Source: Flavipsychrobacter sp.
GTDB taxonomy: Bacteria > Bacteroidota > Bacteroidia > Chitinophagales > Chitinophagaceae
Assembly: GCA_016786565.1 (NCBI GenBank)
Contig: JAEUVY010000115.1
Location: forward strand, 1-59,803
DNA length: 59,803 nt
Direction of reading: 5' to 3'
Made by a program: the position numbers and the translations under genes. Shown piece after piece: positions 45,969-54,921 of this stretch. The notes beneath the pieces were generated by a model. It had not been told where the DNA came from. It saw only the letters and a list, made by a program, of their open reading frames with translations, and ran no database searches. Position 1 is the first letter of the stretch; each line of letters begins with the position of its first letter.

Positions 45969-46412
45969 ATGAATAGCCTGTTGTTAGAGATCGAATCGCT
46001 TTTGACCAAGAATTTAAAGACTTCGGTTGACCTCAAGAATCAAGGGGAACAACGTGAACTTGCATTACTTGACCAAATGAAACAGGTTTTTCTTGGAGTA
46101 ATCGATACTCTTGATTCGTTTGAACGTATTGAAGGAAGCGTCAAAGAGAGGACGCCCGAGGATGAAACCGCCATTAAAACTATAACAAGATTCAAAACCG
46201 TGGAAAAGAAGCTTATCAATCTACTCAGAAATTATGGCATAACCAAGCTTGAATTTCCTGACAATAGGCTTATCGTAGGCTTTTGTGAAGTTATCGATAC
46301 AGAAGCTGACTCAAAAAGAAAGAATGACGAAATTGTTACGGTTGTTCGCAACGGCTATATAAGAGGCTCTGAATTAATTCGGGCAGCGCAAATTATCGTG
46401 GTTAAGAACTGA
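45969..46412 (+). CDS. GrpE-like nucleotide exchange factor
   Basis: 147 residues. A short N-terminal helix leads into GrpE-like signatures: VIDTLDSFERI (as in 'LLPVLDNFERA'), a second helix VEKKLINLLRNYGITKLEFP, and the beta-wing EIVTVVRNGYIRGSELIRAA followed by QIIVVKN, which matches the GrpE C-terminal 'V..GY.L..R.LRPA.V.V' pattern. The long N-terminal coiled-coil of E. coli GrpE (197 residues) is mostly missing. It presumably exchanges ADP on the operon's Hsp70. Last gene of the operon; no clear terminator before the right inverted repeat. Confidence 0.8.
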   Translation: MNSLLLEIESLLTKNLKTSVDLKNQGEQRELALLDQMKQVFLGVIDTLDSFERIEGSVKERTPEDETAIKTITRFKTVEKKLINLLRNYGITKLEFPDNRLIVGFCEVIDTEADSKRKNDEIVTVVRNGYIRGSELIRAAQIIVVKN

Positions 46413-46602
46413 TGTCGGATGAACTAATCATTTCGCAGGCAATATGTTTAGATTAAATGAAAGGGAGGAACAAAAACTATCTTTGAAACTACATAAATCG
46501 CACTATCATAGATTTTCTTTTTGCACCGTTGACATGCCGGTTGTAACTTGTATTGATGTTGCGGAAAATGAGCCAAAACGGAATGCATGGTGATTTTATT
46601 TC

Positions 46603-46751
46603 ACTTCTCACCTGCGCACAAGGTGCGCAAAAGTGAGAAGTTTTTGCGCAGTTTTGGGAAGCAGTGGGAAGCAAAACTTCCCACACACCCATTGATAATC
46701 AACGAAAATCGCCAAAACTGCGCAGTAATAAAAAATCTGCGCAGCAGCACC
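46603..46751 (-). repeat. Right inverted repeat of the chaperone island
   Basis: Mirror copy of 39915-40054, with an extra 9-bp inner arm. ACTTCTCAC (46603-46611) pairs with GTGAGAAGT (46633-46641) and encloses TGCGCAC-AAG-GTGCGCA, giving a nested 9+7-bp hairpin. GTGGGAAG-CAAA-ACTTCCCAC (about 46664-46684) is another hairpin. TGCGCA or TGCGCAG recurs through the outer part. The gaps 46413-46602 and 46752-46850 show no gene. Confidence 0.85.
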
Positions 46752-46850
46752 GAAAAAACACTCAGTGATAAAATTCCCACTCAACCCCGAAACTGACCAA
46801 CATCATCATATCCCCCTTTTATCCCACACGCAACCAAGCACAATAGTTAC

Positions 46851-46858
46851 TACTTTAG
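46851..46858 (+). promoter_or_regulatory. Possible -7 box of the dipeptidase gene
   Basis: TACTTTAG, one mismatch to TAnnTTTG, lies 18 nt before the ATG at 46877. Confidence 0.4.
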
Positions 46859-46876
46859 TAGGATAATATCAGAACT

Positions 46877-48337
46877 ATGAACGAACCAATAAGACAACTG
46901 GAGCCGATGGCCATGTGGAACCACTTCGCGGATCTGAACGCGGTGCCCAGACCATCTAAAAAAGAACAAAGGGTCATTGCCTTTATGAAGGAGTTTGGCG
47001 AAAAGCTGGGACTACCTGTGATTGTGGATGAGGCCGGTAACGTCATAATAAAGAAACCGGCCAGTGCCGGCATGGAAAACCGCCAGACCATAGTGATGCA
47101 AAGTCACCTGGACATGGTGCACCAAAAGAATAGCGACACCAATTTCGATTTCGACACACAAGGCATAGAAATGTATGTTGATGGCGACTGGGTACGTGCT
47201 AAAGGAACCACACTGGGTGCCGACAACGGCATCGGTGTGGCATCTATCATGACACTGCTGGCATCAAAAGACATCGCGCATCCGGCCATAGAAGCGCTCT
47301 TCACAATAGACGAGGAGACCGGTATGACGGGTGCGCTATCGCTAAAGGGCGGATTGCTCTCAGGCACCATGCTGCTGAACCTGGACACCGAAGCGGATAA
47401 CGAACTGACCATTGGGTGCGCAGGTGGTATAGACGTTACAGCAACCGGATCCTACGACCAGACAACACCGTCGGGTGGCAGCGCGTTCACCATCACGGTG
47501 CGCGGCCTCACCGGTGGCCACTCAGGCGGCGACATTCACCTGGGTCGCGGCAACGCCAACAAGATCATGAACCGCATGCTGCTGAAGCTGACCAAAGAAC
47601 ACAATATCAGCATAGCGTCTATAAATGGCGGCAGTCTGCGCAATGCCATCCCGCGCGAGTCGGTGGCTACAATAGTGATACCAGACGATCAGGTGGTGGG
47701 TGCCGAAAAAACGTTCGCCGCGCTCGCTTTCAAAATAGAAGCGGAATACAAGGTTACCGACCGCAAGCTGGTAATAGCACTCGAGGTCACCGATAGGCCT
47801 GCATCGGTAATGGCATCGGCGTTTCAGAACAAACTGCTGCGTGCGCTCTATGCCTGCCCGAACGGCATTTACCGCATGAGCCCCGAGATAGCCGGACTGG
47901 TACAAAGCTCTAACAACCTGGCCCGTGTGCTGGTGTCCGATGGCAAGTATAGCCTGCAATGCCTCACCCGCAGCTCGGTAGACAGTGAGAAGTACGACCT
48001 GAGCGATGCCATCACCAGCGCATTCGACCTTATGGGTGCCGAAATGAGCTATGGTGGCATATACCCGGGTTGGACACCCCGCCCCGACGCCCCGGTGGTG
48101 AAGCTGATGTCTGAACTATACAAAGAGATGTTTGGCGAACCCGCACACGTAAACGCGGTACATGCCGGCCTGGAGTGTGGCATACTGGGTACCAACTACC
48201 CCGGCATGCAGATGATCTCCTTCGGCCCTAACATCACCGGCGCGCACTCGCCGGATGAACGTGTACAGATTTCATCGGTACAGAAATACTGGAAATACCT
48301 GCTGGAGACGCTCAGGCGGATCCCAGAAAAGAAATAA
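46877..48337 (+). CDS. pepD: Aminoacyl-histidine dipeptidase (M20 family, PepD)
   Basis: Zinc dipeptidase with broad specificity, including carnosine-like Xaa-His substrates. 486 residues, the family norm. Metal and catalytic motifs: MQSHLDMVHQ, TLGADNGIGVASIM, FTIDEETGMTGA and the C-terminal HAGLECGIL. The dimerisation domain has GLTGGHSGGDIHLGRGNANK. It is monocistronic with a promoter-like box upstream and a strong terminator. Its base composition returns to that of the chromosome, marking the end of the island. Confidence 0.93.
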   Translation: MNEPIRQLEPMAMWNHFADLNAVPRPSKKEQRVIAFMKEFGEKLGLPVIVDEAGNVIIKKPASAGMENRQTIVMQSHLDMVHQKNSDTNFDFDTQGIEMYVDGDWVRAKGTTLGADNGIGVASIMTLLASKDIAHPAIEALFTIDEETGMTGALSLKGGLLSGTMLLNLDTEADNELTIGCAGGIDVTATGSYDQTTPSGGSAFTITVRGLTGGHSGGDIHLGRGNANKIMNRMLLKLTKEHNISIASINGGSLRNAIPRESVATIVIPDDQVVGAEKTFAALAFKIEAEYKVTDRKLVIALEVTDRPASVMASAFQNKLLRALYACPNGIYRMSPEIAGLVQSSNNLARVLVSDGKYSLQCLTRSSVDSEKYDLSDAITSAFDLMGAEMSYGGIYPGWTPRPDAPVVKLMSELYKEMFGEPAHVNAVHAGLECGILGTNYPGMQMISFGPNITGAHSPDERVQISSVQKYWKYLLETLRRIPEKK

Positions 48338-48354
48338 GATATCCTTACCTCGCA

Positions 48355-48390
48355 GCAGCCTGACCCCACACCGTCAGGCTGCTTCTTTAT
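48355..48390 (+). terminator. Intrinsic terminator of pepD
   Basis: GCAGCCTGAC (48355-48364), an 8-nt loop and GTCAGGCTGC (48373-48382) form a perfect 10-bp stem followed by TTCTTTAT. Confidence 0.85.
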
Positions 48391-48441
48391 AAGTAGAGGG
48401 CACACCACGATTTGTGATACTTTTACACCCTGTCAGCATCC

Positions 48442-49380
48442 ATGCAGCAAACAGTGAACCATACGGTTATGATAAAGGCTGAGGCTACGCGCCTTGGCTT
48501 TTCGGCATGTGGCATAGCAAAGGCCGTGCGACTGGACGATGATGCTAGGCGACTGGAACAATGGCTGAGCAAGGGCTATAACGGATCCATGCAATACATG
48601 GAGCGCCACTTCGATATGCGGGTAGACCCTACCCTGCTGGTGCCGGGGGCAAAGTCTGTCATCACCCTCTCCTGCAATTATTACCCCGAAGAGCAGCAAC
48701 AACCACATGCCCCCAAGGTTGCAAAATATGCCTGGGGCACCGACTATCATTTCGTTATCCGCGAGAAGCTGAACGAGCTGCTGCATTTCATTCGCACAAC
48801 AATAGGCGAGGTGAACGGACGTGGCTTTGTGGACAGCGCCCCCGTGTTGGAACGTGCCTGGGCAGTGCGCAGCGGCCTGGGCTGGGTAGGCAAGAACGGT
48901 AATCTGATATCGCGTACTGACGGTTCTTTCTTCTTCATTGCCACCCTCATTACCGATCTCGATCTGGCACCCGATGCACCTTTTGCTACTGACCATTGCG
49001 GCACCTGCACCCGCTGCATAGACGCCTGCCCCACTGATGCCATAGTATCACCCACAGTGATAGATGGCAGCAAGTGTATCTCTTACCTTACCATAGAACT
49101 GAAAGACGCGCTCATCCCATCCGACCTGCAAACCAAAATGGACGGTTGGATGTTCGGGTGCGATGTTTGTCAGGATGTATGCCCCTGGAACCGCTTCTCA
49201 AAACCACACCACGAACCCGCATTCACCCCCATACCGGAGATACTGGATCTTTCGGTGGGCGAATGGGAAGCTATGTCGGAAGAAGCATTCAACAAGACAT
49301 TCAAACTATCGCCTATGAAACGATCGAAATGGAAGGGCATCCAACGCAACATCGGAGCCCTGCGCAACGGTGGTACTTAA
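48442..49380 (+). CDS. queG: Epoxyqueuosine reductase
   Basis: Cobalamin-dependent iron-sulfur enzyme that reduces epoxyqueuosine in tRNA to queuosine, the last step of that modification. 312 residues. The N-terminal domain has [11 protein letters not shown] and [20 protein letters not shown]. The two [4Fe-4S] Cys sets are [15 protein letters not shown] and [12 protein letters not shown]. It lacks the C-terminal HEAT-like extension of longer homologues. TACTTTTA at 48418-48425, 16 nt before the ATG, may be its -7 box. A second ATG nine codons in ([10 protein letters not shown]) is possible. Convergent with the M1 peptidase gene, 4 bp apart. Confidence 0.94.
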   Translation: MQQTVNHTVMIKAEATRLGFSACGIAKAVRLDDDARRLEQWLSKGYNGSMQYMERHFDMRVDPTLLVPGAKSVITLSCNYYPEEQQQPHAPKVAKYAWGTDYHFVIREKLNELLHFIRTTIGEVNGRGFVDSAPVLERAWAVRSGLGWVGKNGNLISRTDGSFFFIATLITDLDLAPDAPFATDHCGTCTRCIDACPTDAIVSPTVIDGSKCISYLTIELKDALIPSDLQTKMDGWMFGCDVCQDVCPWNRFSKPHHEPAFTPIPEILDLSVGEWEAMSEEAFNKTFKLSPMKRSKWKGIQRNIGALRNGGT

Positions 49381-49384
49381 CCCG

Positions 49385-51277
49385 TTAATGGTGTTTTCCC
49401 AGTACTATCTCATCCAGGCTTTCCTGCGCCAGCGGATGGTAGTTCTGCCTATACTTCGCATAGAGGCGTTTAGCCATTTCCTCACCTGCAGGAGCACGCA
49501 TCATTTCGGTGTACAACGGCTCCACAAATTTGCGGCGACCGATAGTACTGAGGAATCGCTCCATAGCCGGATAGGCCTGGAAGTAGTTGGTACGTATAGC
49601 CAGAATGAACCACATACATGCCACCTCGCTGTTGCCGGTGGATGTAAAATGGAAGGCATCGTCCAGTTGGTTCATCTGAGATGGCATCAGGCTTTCAGGC
49701 ATCCCCCTCAGGAAATGCAGCCACTCATGGGCGCTCCAGTGTACGAATGACATTTCCTTAGGATCCATACCTGCCAGGAATTTGGTACGGTCCGCATCCA
49801 CCTTGCCAAACAACTCATGACCGGCACGTGGGCAGTTTGTTGGGATACCCGGGCCATAGACCCATTCGTTGATGTTGAGTTTCTTGCGCAGAACGGTATC
49901 CTTGCCTATAAGCACGGTGTCCATGTAGTTGAGGAACGTCTCGGTAGTAACAGTGCGGAAGGCGTGCGAATCGAAGTACTTCACAAGAAACTTGTCGAAG
50001 CGGTCGCGGCCGGCGCTTTTCTCCAGTAAACGCAGGAAGTGACAACCCTTTTCATAGGGTATGTCGTTGAGGCCGTCATCGGGGTCGCGGCCTTTAAGTT
50101 CCAGCTTCAGCCATGTGTCGCGGCTGTCGGCACCCAGGTGAGTAACAGTGCTTTCAAGGTCCTGGTAGCCCAGTTCCCAAAGCATGTCGGCATATTGGGC
50201 TCCCATCATCTGCTCCATGATGCGGCGCTCAAAGTAGTTGGTGAAACCCTCGTTGAGCCAGAAGTCGTTCCAGGTGGCATTGGTCACCAGGTTACCACTC
50301 CAGCTATGGGCCAGTTCATGCGCTATCAGGCTGACCAAAGAACGGTCGCCGGCAATGATAGAAGGTGTGCAGAAAGTGAGTTTGGGGTTCTCCATACCAC
50401 CTATCGGGAAGCCCGGAGGCAACACCAGTACATCGTACCTGCCCCAGCGATAGGGTCCGTACAACTGCTCGGCTGTGCCCACCATGCGGCCCACGTTCTC
50501 AAACTCCCAGCGGGCTTTGTCTATCATGCCCTTTTCGGCATAGACACCCGTGCGTTCGTCGATGCCCCTGAACTCCAGGTCGCCCACGGCCAGCGCCATG
50601 AGGTAGGCTGGTATAGGTTGCTCCATCTTGAAGTGGTAGATACCGGAATCGTTCACCACATCAGAGTTGCGGGCACTCATCAATGCCATCAGTCCCTTGG
50701 GTACCTTTACCCTTGCGGAGTACGTAAACCTGATGCCCGGCCCATCAGGACAAGGTATCCACGAGCGGGCATATATCGCCTCAGACTGTGTATAGAGGAA
50801 GGGGTACTTTTTGTCATGGGTCTGCATAGGGCTCAGCCATTGCAGCGCCTTGGCATTGGCACCTGTGCGGTAGTAAACGGCGACCTTGGTTGATGTCTCT
50901 TTCAGCGGAATGTGCAGTGCGCTGCCCAGGTATTTGATCACGCCGTCAAGCCTGTACTCCACCTTCACGCCATCCACCAGCGTACTGTCGATAGTGAGGC
51001 CGTAGGTATCAAGGATGAGCTCCTTCTTGCCGTGGTCGTTAGCAACAGTCCACAGGGCACAACCGCCTATCTGTTTGTTGGGCATGTCCACTGTGATATC
51101 CAGGTGCAGGTGCTTCACAGTCACGCTATCGGCGTTAGACAGTGTATGCTCGTCCACCCATTCCTTCGGGTCAACCTTGATGAGGGTTGAGGGTTGTTCC
51201 TTCTTTCGGTTTTTGCAGGCCGCAAGCGTCGATAGCAGTAACAATGCCAGTGTGGTTTTCCGTAGAAAGGTTGTCAT
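49385..51277 (-). CDS. M1-family metallopeptidase lipoprotein
   Basis: Zinc aminopeptidase related to leukotriene A4 hydrolase and aminopeptidase N. From ATG 51277 it is 630 residues with a lipoprotein signal MTTFLRKTTLALLLLSTLAAC; earlier ATGs at 51319 and 51304 would add up to 14 residues before the signal. Catalytic motifs: substrate-binding GGMENPKLTF, zinc site HELAHSWSGN with the distal Glu in WLNEGFTNYFERR. A C-terminal helical domain (about 480-630) is of the LTA4-hydrolase type. Probably anchored to the periplasmic side or cell surface for peptide use. Confidence 0.9.
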   Translation of the reverse strand: MTTFLRKTTLALLLLSTLAACKNRKKEQPSTLIKVDPKEWVDEHTLSNADSVTVKHLHLDITVDMPNKQIGGCALWTVANDHGKKELILDTYGLTIDSTLVDGVKVEYRLDGVIKYLGSALHIPLKETSTKVAVYYRTGANAKALQWLSPMQTHDKKYPFLYTQSEAIYARSWIPCPDGPGIRFTYSARVKVPKGLMALMSARNSDVVNDSGIYHFKMEQPIPAYLMALAVGDLEFRGIDERTGVYAEKGMIDKARWEFENVGRMVGTAEQLYGPYRWGRYDVLVLPPGFPIGGMENPKLTFCTPSIIAGDRSLVSLIAHELAHSWSGNLVTNATWNDFWLNEGFTNYFERRIMEQMMGAQYADMLWELGYQDLESTVTHLGADSRDTWLKLELKGRDPDDGLNDIPYEKGCHFLRLLEKSAGRDRFDKFLVKYFDSHAFRTVTTETFLNYMDTVLIGKDTVLRKKLNINEWVYGPGIPTNCPRAGHELFGKVDADRTKFLAGMDPKEMSFVHWSAHEWLHFLRGMPESLMPSQMNQLDDAFHFTSTGNSEVACMWFILAIRTNYFQAYPAMERFLSTIGRRKFVEPLYTEMMRAPAGEEMAKRLYAKYRQNYHPLAQESLDEIVLGKHH

Positions 51278-51329
51278 CGGGACGTTCTGATTGTGAGTAG
51301 TCATTAGCTTGAATTCCATGAACAGGGTG

Positions 51330-51337
51330 CAAAATTA
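51330..51337 (-). promoter_or_regulatory. -7 box of the M1 peptidase gene
   Basis: TAATTTTG on the minus strand fits TAnnTTTG. It lies 10 nt before the ATG at 51319 and 52 nt before the preferred start at 51277, so it does not settle the start. Confidence 0.5.
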
Positions 51338-51458
51338 GGCATTGAGAATGGTATAAACGGGAAACATATAGGAGTTTTATCTAAAAACATCTTAAAACAG
51401 TAGTTACAGCTCTCGGATGCCTTAGTTTTCTTTTCATTAGTGCGTAACTTGCAGCATT

Positions 51459-52676
51459 ATGTCTCTGAAAGGCAAGAAGATAGTATTGGCCGTGACCGGC
51501 AGCATTGCCGCTTACAAGACACCACACCTGGTGCGACTGCTGGTGAAAGCCGGTGCCGAGGTGCAAGTGCTGCTTACGGAAGCGGGTGCCCGGTTTGTTT
51601 CGCCGCTGGCACTTTCAACGGTATCAGGCAAACCGGTGCTGCAGAGTGTAGCCGAGGGCGACAGCTGGAACAACCATGTGACCCTGGGCCTGTGGGCCGA
51701 CGCCATGGTGATAGCACCGTGCAGTGCCAATACGCTGGGTAAACTGGCCAACGGCCTGTGCGACAACATCGTATGCGCAGTGTACCTATCTGCAAGATGC
51801 CCCGTATTTGTGGCACCTGCTATGGACGAAGATATGTGGATGCACCCATCTACCCGTGCCAATGTGAAACGGATACAGGAATACAGAAACAAGCTGATAC
51901 CTACTGAGTTCGGGGAACTGGCGAGTGGTTTGGTGGGTGAAGGACGTATGGCTGAACCTGAGAACATTGTGTCCTTGCTCACCTCCTATTTCACCAATGC
52001 CGAGAACAAGCCACTGGACGGCATGAAGGCAATGGTGACTGCGGGCCCGACCTACGAACGCCTGGACCCGGTGCGCTTTATTGGTAATTTCTCTACAGGC
52101 CGTATGGGCATCGCGATAGCTGAGGCACTTGCCGATGCCGGTGCGCAGGTAACACTGGTAACAGGACCTATAGAGCGCCAACCAGCCAATCACGCTATCA
52201 ACATCATACGCGTGGAAAGTGCTGATGAAATGTATGAAGCCGGTCTGGTGGTGGCAAAGGAAAGTGATATAGCGGTACTTGCCGCGGCTGTGGCCGACTA
52301 CAAACCGGCACAACAGGCACCAAATAAAATAAAGAAAGCCGATGACGAGCTGAGCCTGAAACTTACCCGCACCAAAGACCTGCTGGCGGCACTGGGCAAA
52401 ATAAAAGAACCATGGCAAACGTTAATAGGCTTTGCACTGGAAACAGAGAATGAGGTGGAGAACGCCCGCAAAAAGCTAAATGGCAAGAATGCCGACATGA
52501 TAGTACTGAATTCGCTGCGCGACGAGGGTGCGGGTTTCGGGCACGACACCAACAAGATCACTATCCTGAAAAGAGATGGAAGTGTGGTGCCGTTGGAACT
52601 GCAAAGCAAATCGGATGCCGCTGTGGCGATCGTTGACCATATTACTCAATTGCGTTATGCTGAAAAAACTGTTTAG
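51459..52676 (+). CDS. coaBC: Bifunctional phosphopantothenoylcysteine decarboxylase / phosphopantothenate-cysteine ligase
   Basis: Two successive steps of coenzyme A synthesis. 405 residues. The N-terminal FMN-dependent CoaC half has VLAVTGSIAAYKTPHLVRLL, PCSANTLGKLANGLCDN and the FVAPAMDEDMW motif; the C-terminal CoaB half has MVTAGPTYERLDPVRFIGNF, STGRMG, AAVADYKPA and FALETENE. Its end overlaps the next gene by 20 bases, so the three genes 51459-53948 form an operon, as is common in Bacteroidota. Confidence 0.95.
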   Translation: MSLKGKKIVLAVTGSIAAYKTPHLVRLLVKAGAEVQVLLTEAGARFVSPLALSTVSGKPVLQSVAEGDSWNNHVTLGLWADAMVIAPCSANTLGKLANGLCDNIVCAVYLSARCPVFVAPAMDEDMWMHPSTRANVKRIQEYRNKLIPTEFGELASGLVGEGRMAEPENIVSLLTSYFTNAENKPLDGMKAMVTAGPTYERLDPVRFIGNFSTGRMGIAIAEALADAGAQVTLVTGPIERQPANHAINIIRVESADEMYEAGLVVAKESDIAVLAAAVADYKPAQQAPNKIKKADDELSLKLTRTKDLLAALGKIKEPWQTLIGFALETENEVENARKKLNGKNADMIVLNSLRDEGAGFGHDTNKITILKRDGSVVPLELQSKSDAAVAIVDHITQLRYAEKTV

Positions 52677-53589
52677 TGCTTTAATGATACTGTTGGCAGC
52701 TGCTGTTCCGGGTATGGCCCAGGAACTGAACTGCAAAGTGACCATAACGCGCGACAAGATAACCGGTGCCGGTGTGGACCCTCAGATGTTCACCAACATG
52801 CAGCGTGCGATAGCTGACTTTATGAATAGCCACCGCTGGACAACCGAGGAATACTCGGCCTCTGAGCGTATCGAATGCAGCATTTTCATCAATCTGGTAT
52901 CCAACAATGTGGGTGGAGATCCGTACGCGTTCACAGGCACATTCAGTATCCAGGCCGCACGCCCTGTGTACAACACCAGCTACACCACCAATTTGGTCAA
53001 CTTCATAGACAAAGAATTCGCGTTCAAATTCTCGCCATTTAACCCACTGAACTTTGACGACAACCGCGTGAACGGAACAGATGCACTGAGCAGCAACCTC
53101 ACTGCAATGCTGGCATATTACGCCTATATCATTGTAGGGCTGGACAATGACAGCTTTTCGCCCAATGGAGGTACTGCGATACTGAAAAAGGCACAGAGTC
53201 TTGTGAACAACGCACCTGAGGGAAAGGGGATAGGCGGATGGAAAGCGATAGAAAACAATCGTAACCGCTACTGGCTGATAGACCAGATGCTTAACCAACG
53301 TTTTCAGGATGTGCGCAGTTTCTGGTACACCATGCACCGAGAAGGGCTGGACAGCATGTCAATGAAACCCACCGAAGCACGTACCCGCATCATGGTGAAC
53401 ATCAAGAAGCTGTACCAGGTGAACAAAGAGAACCCGAGCTCCATTTACATGCAGTTCCTCTTCAACGCAAAAAGCGACGAATTCATCAGATTGCTGGAAC
53501 TCACCCCCAAGCAGGAACGTCAGCAATACATAACCTTGTTGTCTGCACTCGATGTGGCCAACTCAGCCAAATACAACGCCCTTAAATGA
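52657..53589 (+). CDS. DUF4835 family protein (PorD-like, type IX secretion related)
   Basis: 310 residues from ATG 52657: signal peptide MLKKLFSALMILLAAAVPGMA, then QELNCKVTI, the conserved start of DUF4835. Inside are the ERIECSIFINL segment and a C-terminal MQFLFNAKSDEFIRLLELTP. The family is sometimes named PorD and linked to type IX secretion; that role rests on the family name, not on anything visible here. An open frame from 52576 would add 27 residues inside coaBC, so the start at the signal peptide is preferred. Confidence 0.85.
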   Translation: MLKKLFSALMILLAAAVPGMAQELNCKVTITRDKITGAGVDPQMFTNMQRAIADFMNSHRWTTEEYSASERIECSIFINLVSNNVGGDPYAFTGTFSIQAARPVYNTSYTTNLVNFIDKEFAFKFSPFNPLNFDDNRVNGTDALSSNLTAMLAYYAYIIVGLDNDSFSPNGGTAILKKAQSLVNNAPEGKGIGGWKAIENNRNRYWLIDQMLNQRFQDVRSFWYTMHREGLDSMSMKPTEARTRIMVNIKKLYQVNKENPSSIYMQFLFNAKSDEFIRLLELTPKQERQQYITLLSALDVANSAKYNALK

Positions 53590-53948
53590 CGTTCCGTTTT
53601 CATCAGTTTTTCGTAGCAATCGCGGCTTCATTATTGTTGATCACCAGCTCGTGCAACGATAAAGGGGCGAAGGATGCCCCCATCCCACGGGAGAAGATGC
53701 AAAAACTGCTGCTGGACATCAATATAGCTGAGGTCTATAGCAGTATGACCAAAGACACGCTGCACAAACCCGGCACCAAAAACGCCGACTCACTCACTGC
53801 ATTCTACACCGACATCTTCGCACACCACCAGGTTACGCGCGACGAGTTTGAACGTGCTATGGTATGGTACAAAGCACACCCGGATGAGATGGACTCACTG
53901 GTGAACGGAATAATGCCTGTGGTGGAACGCATGCAATCAGGTAAATAA
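53586..53948 (+). CDS. DUF4296 lipoprotein
   Basis: 120 residues; lipoprotein signal with lipobox TSSC at about residue 23. The mature part is helical: IPREKMQKLLLDINIAEVYS, then YTDIFAHHQVTRDEFERAM and a final WYKAHPDEMDSLVNGIMPVV. This matches DUF4296, found in Bacteroidota often near the DUF4835 gene. It overlaps the previous gene by 4 bases (ATGA). Function unknown. Confidence 0.82.
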   Translation: MTFRFHQFFVAIAASLLLITSSCNDKGAKDAPIPREKMQKLLLDINIAEVYSSMTKDTLHKPGTKNADSLTAFYTDIFAHHQVTRDEFERAMVWYKAHPDEMDSLVNGIMPVVERMQSGK

Positions 53949-53983
53949 GGAAACGTATTTTATTGTCACTTTACCCAAAAGAA

Positions 53984-54012
53984 AGAAGGATGCACATTCG
54001 GTGCATCCTTCT
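53984..54012 (-). terminator. Terminator of the Pmp3-like gene
   Basis: AGAAGGATGCAC (53984-53995), a 5-nt loop and GTGCATCCTTCT (54001-54012) form a perfect 12-bp stem. On the minus strand it is followed by TTCTTTTGGG; on the plus strand there is no T-run, so it serves the gene at 54038. Confidence 0.75.
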
Positions 54013-54037
54013 GAAATTACATTGACTTTGCTAATTC

Positions 54038-54445
54038 TTATTTGTAGTATTTCTTCATCTTCACGAGAGAATAGATAAGACCCGGCAACCACATTATCAG
54101 ATAAAGCACCAAAGAAAGCACCCAATCCCAACCTTCGAAGTTGTCGTTGATGCCCATTGCCAGCCATCCGAAACCGATGATCGCGAGAACAACGTAAAGC
54201 CCCTTAGATATTTCCGCACCACCTTTTTTCAGCAGTTTTGAAACTATCGTTTGTTTTTCAGTAGCGTTCTGCGCCTGAGTGGCAGTAGCTGTGCTGTTGT
54301 CGGTAGGTGTTGCCGCCATTGCTGTTGGCTCGCCTGCTGCAACCTGCTCGATGGCTACCGGCTTTTTCTTCATAATAAATCCTGCATGACTTGGCGATGC
54401 AGAAAGCATACCTGCCGCGAGGGCAACAAAAAACAGTTTTTTCAT
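54038..54445 (-). CDS. Exported YqaE/Pmp3-like membrane protein
   Basis: 135 residues. A signal peptide (MKKLFFVALAAGMLSASPSHA) is followed by a ~50-residue Ala/Thr-rich linker and a C-terminal pair of TM helices (LYVVLAIIGFGWLAMGI and WVLSLVLYLIMWLPGLIYSL), ending VKMKKYYK. The WLPGLIYSL end resembles the PGxxHA region of Pmp3/YqaE proteins, which are linked to salt and membrane stress. An N-terminal signal plus linker is an addition to the classic ~55-residue Pmp3. Leader identical to the beta-barrel gene at 26386. Confidence 0.7.
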   Translation of the reverse strand: MKKLFFVALAAGMLSASPSHAGFIMKKKPVAIEQVAAGEPTAMAATPTDNSTATATQAQNATEKQTIVSKLLKKGGAEISKGLYVVLAIIGFGWLAMGINDNFEGWDWVLSLVLYLIMWLPGLIYSLVKMKKYYK

Positions 54446-54501
54446 GTGTTGTGTATTTTTTGGTTAGATCAAAATTAATTCACTGCTTGTTAAAAGCAAA
54501 G
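54446..54501 (-). promoter_or_regulatory. Promoter and conserved leader of the Pmp3-like gene
   Basis: TTTG (54501-54498), a 20-bp spacer and TAATTTTG (54477-54470) match the Bacteroidota consensus. The 20 nt just before the ATG (54465-54446) are identical to those of the gene at 26386-27006, with the same 24-nt distance from box to ATG. Confidence 0.75.
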
Positions 54502-54553
54502 TGATTTTACCATTAAATTCAATGTAATACAAGAGTTGATGACTAACAGCACA

Positions 54554-54769
54554 TTAGTGTGCCATCCTCTTTTTCTTACCTGCACCTACTCCCAGCAAAC
54601 CGTATAGCGGGCAAAATCCTGTGTAGGAGGTAATAAAAAAAACAACCGCAACGGGCATCAACCACAACCCTATACCCTGATGGATAACCCCTGTAAAATA
54701 AAGGATCAGATATACAAATGAAGCCAATAATCTGATAACCCTGTCTGCAAACAACATATTCACCTTCAT
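54554..54769 (-). CDS. DUF2892-like small membrane protein
   Basis: 71 residues from ATG 54769 (MKVNMLFADRVIRLLASFVY) with two TM helices and a C-terminal TGFCPLYGLLGVGAGKKKR. The R-x-x-R start and the GFCPLY motif are typical of DUF2892 (YgaP-like) inner-membrane proteins. The ATG at 54817 would add 16 residues with no family likeness. Function unknown. Confidence 0.75.
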   Translation of the reverse strand: MKVNMLFADRVIRLLASFVYLILYFTGVIHQGIGLWLMPVAVVFFITSYTGFCPLYGLLGVGAGKKKRMAH

Positions 54770-54863
54770 ATCCTTGAATTTTATGGCACAAAGTTCGCTA
54801 CAAACGAGAGGGGCCAAAGTAACGATGGTCAGCGTTGGAACTGACCTTTGTCAGGAAAATGAG

Positions 54864-54895
54864 AAAAAAAGAGGGACTGTTGAAAACAGCCCCTC
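54864..54895 (-). terminator. Intrinsic terminator of the aminotransferase gene
   Basis: On the minus strand GAGGG-G-CTGTT, a short loop and AACAG-T-CCCTC (54895-54871) are followed by seven T (54870-54864). Confidence 0.85.
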
Positions 54896-54921
54896 TGCAA
54901 ATAATGATGTTACAGATCGGA

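Larger units (their letters stand above)
39915..46751. mobile_element. Putative non-autonomous element carrying a five-gene chaperone operon
   Basis: About 6.8 kb bounded by two long imperfect inverted repeats (39915-40054 and 46612-46751). The interior is visibly richer in A and T than the genes on either side and uses AT-rich codons. It holds five plus-strand genes with gaps of -10, 2, 6 and 6 bp, plus REP-like palindromes. No transposase, integrase or resolvase gene is inside, so movement, if any, would need a protein supplied from elsewhere. The flanking genes (isoaspartyl peptidase and M20 dipeptidase) are intact, so insertion was intergenic. Target-site duplication was not identified. 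Mobility is inferred. Confidence 0.55.

Noticed and set aside
39915..46751. Prophage, integrated plasmid or classical IS/composite transposon
   Set aside because: No integrase, transposase, phage structural, replication or conjugation gene is present; the ends are longer and more complex than IS ends.
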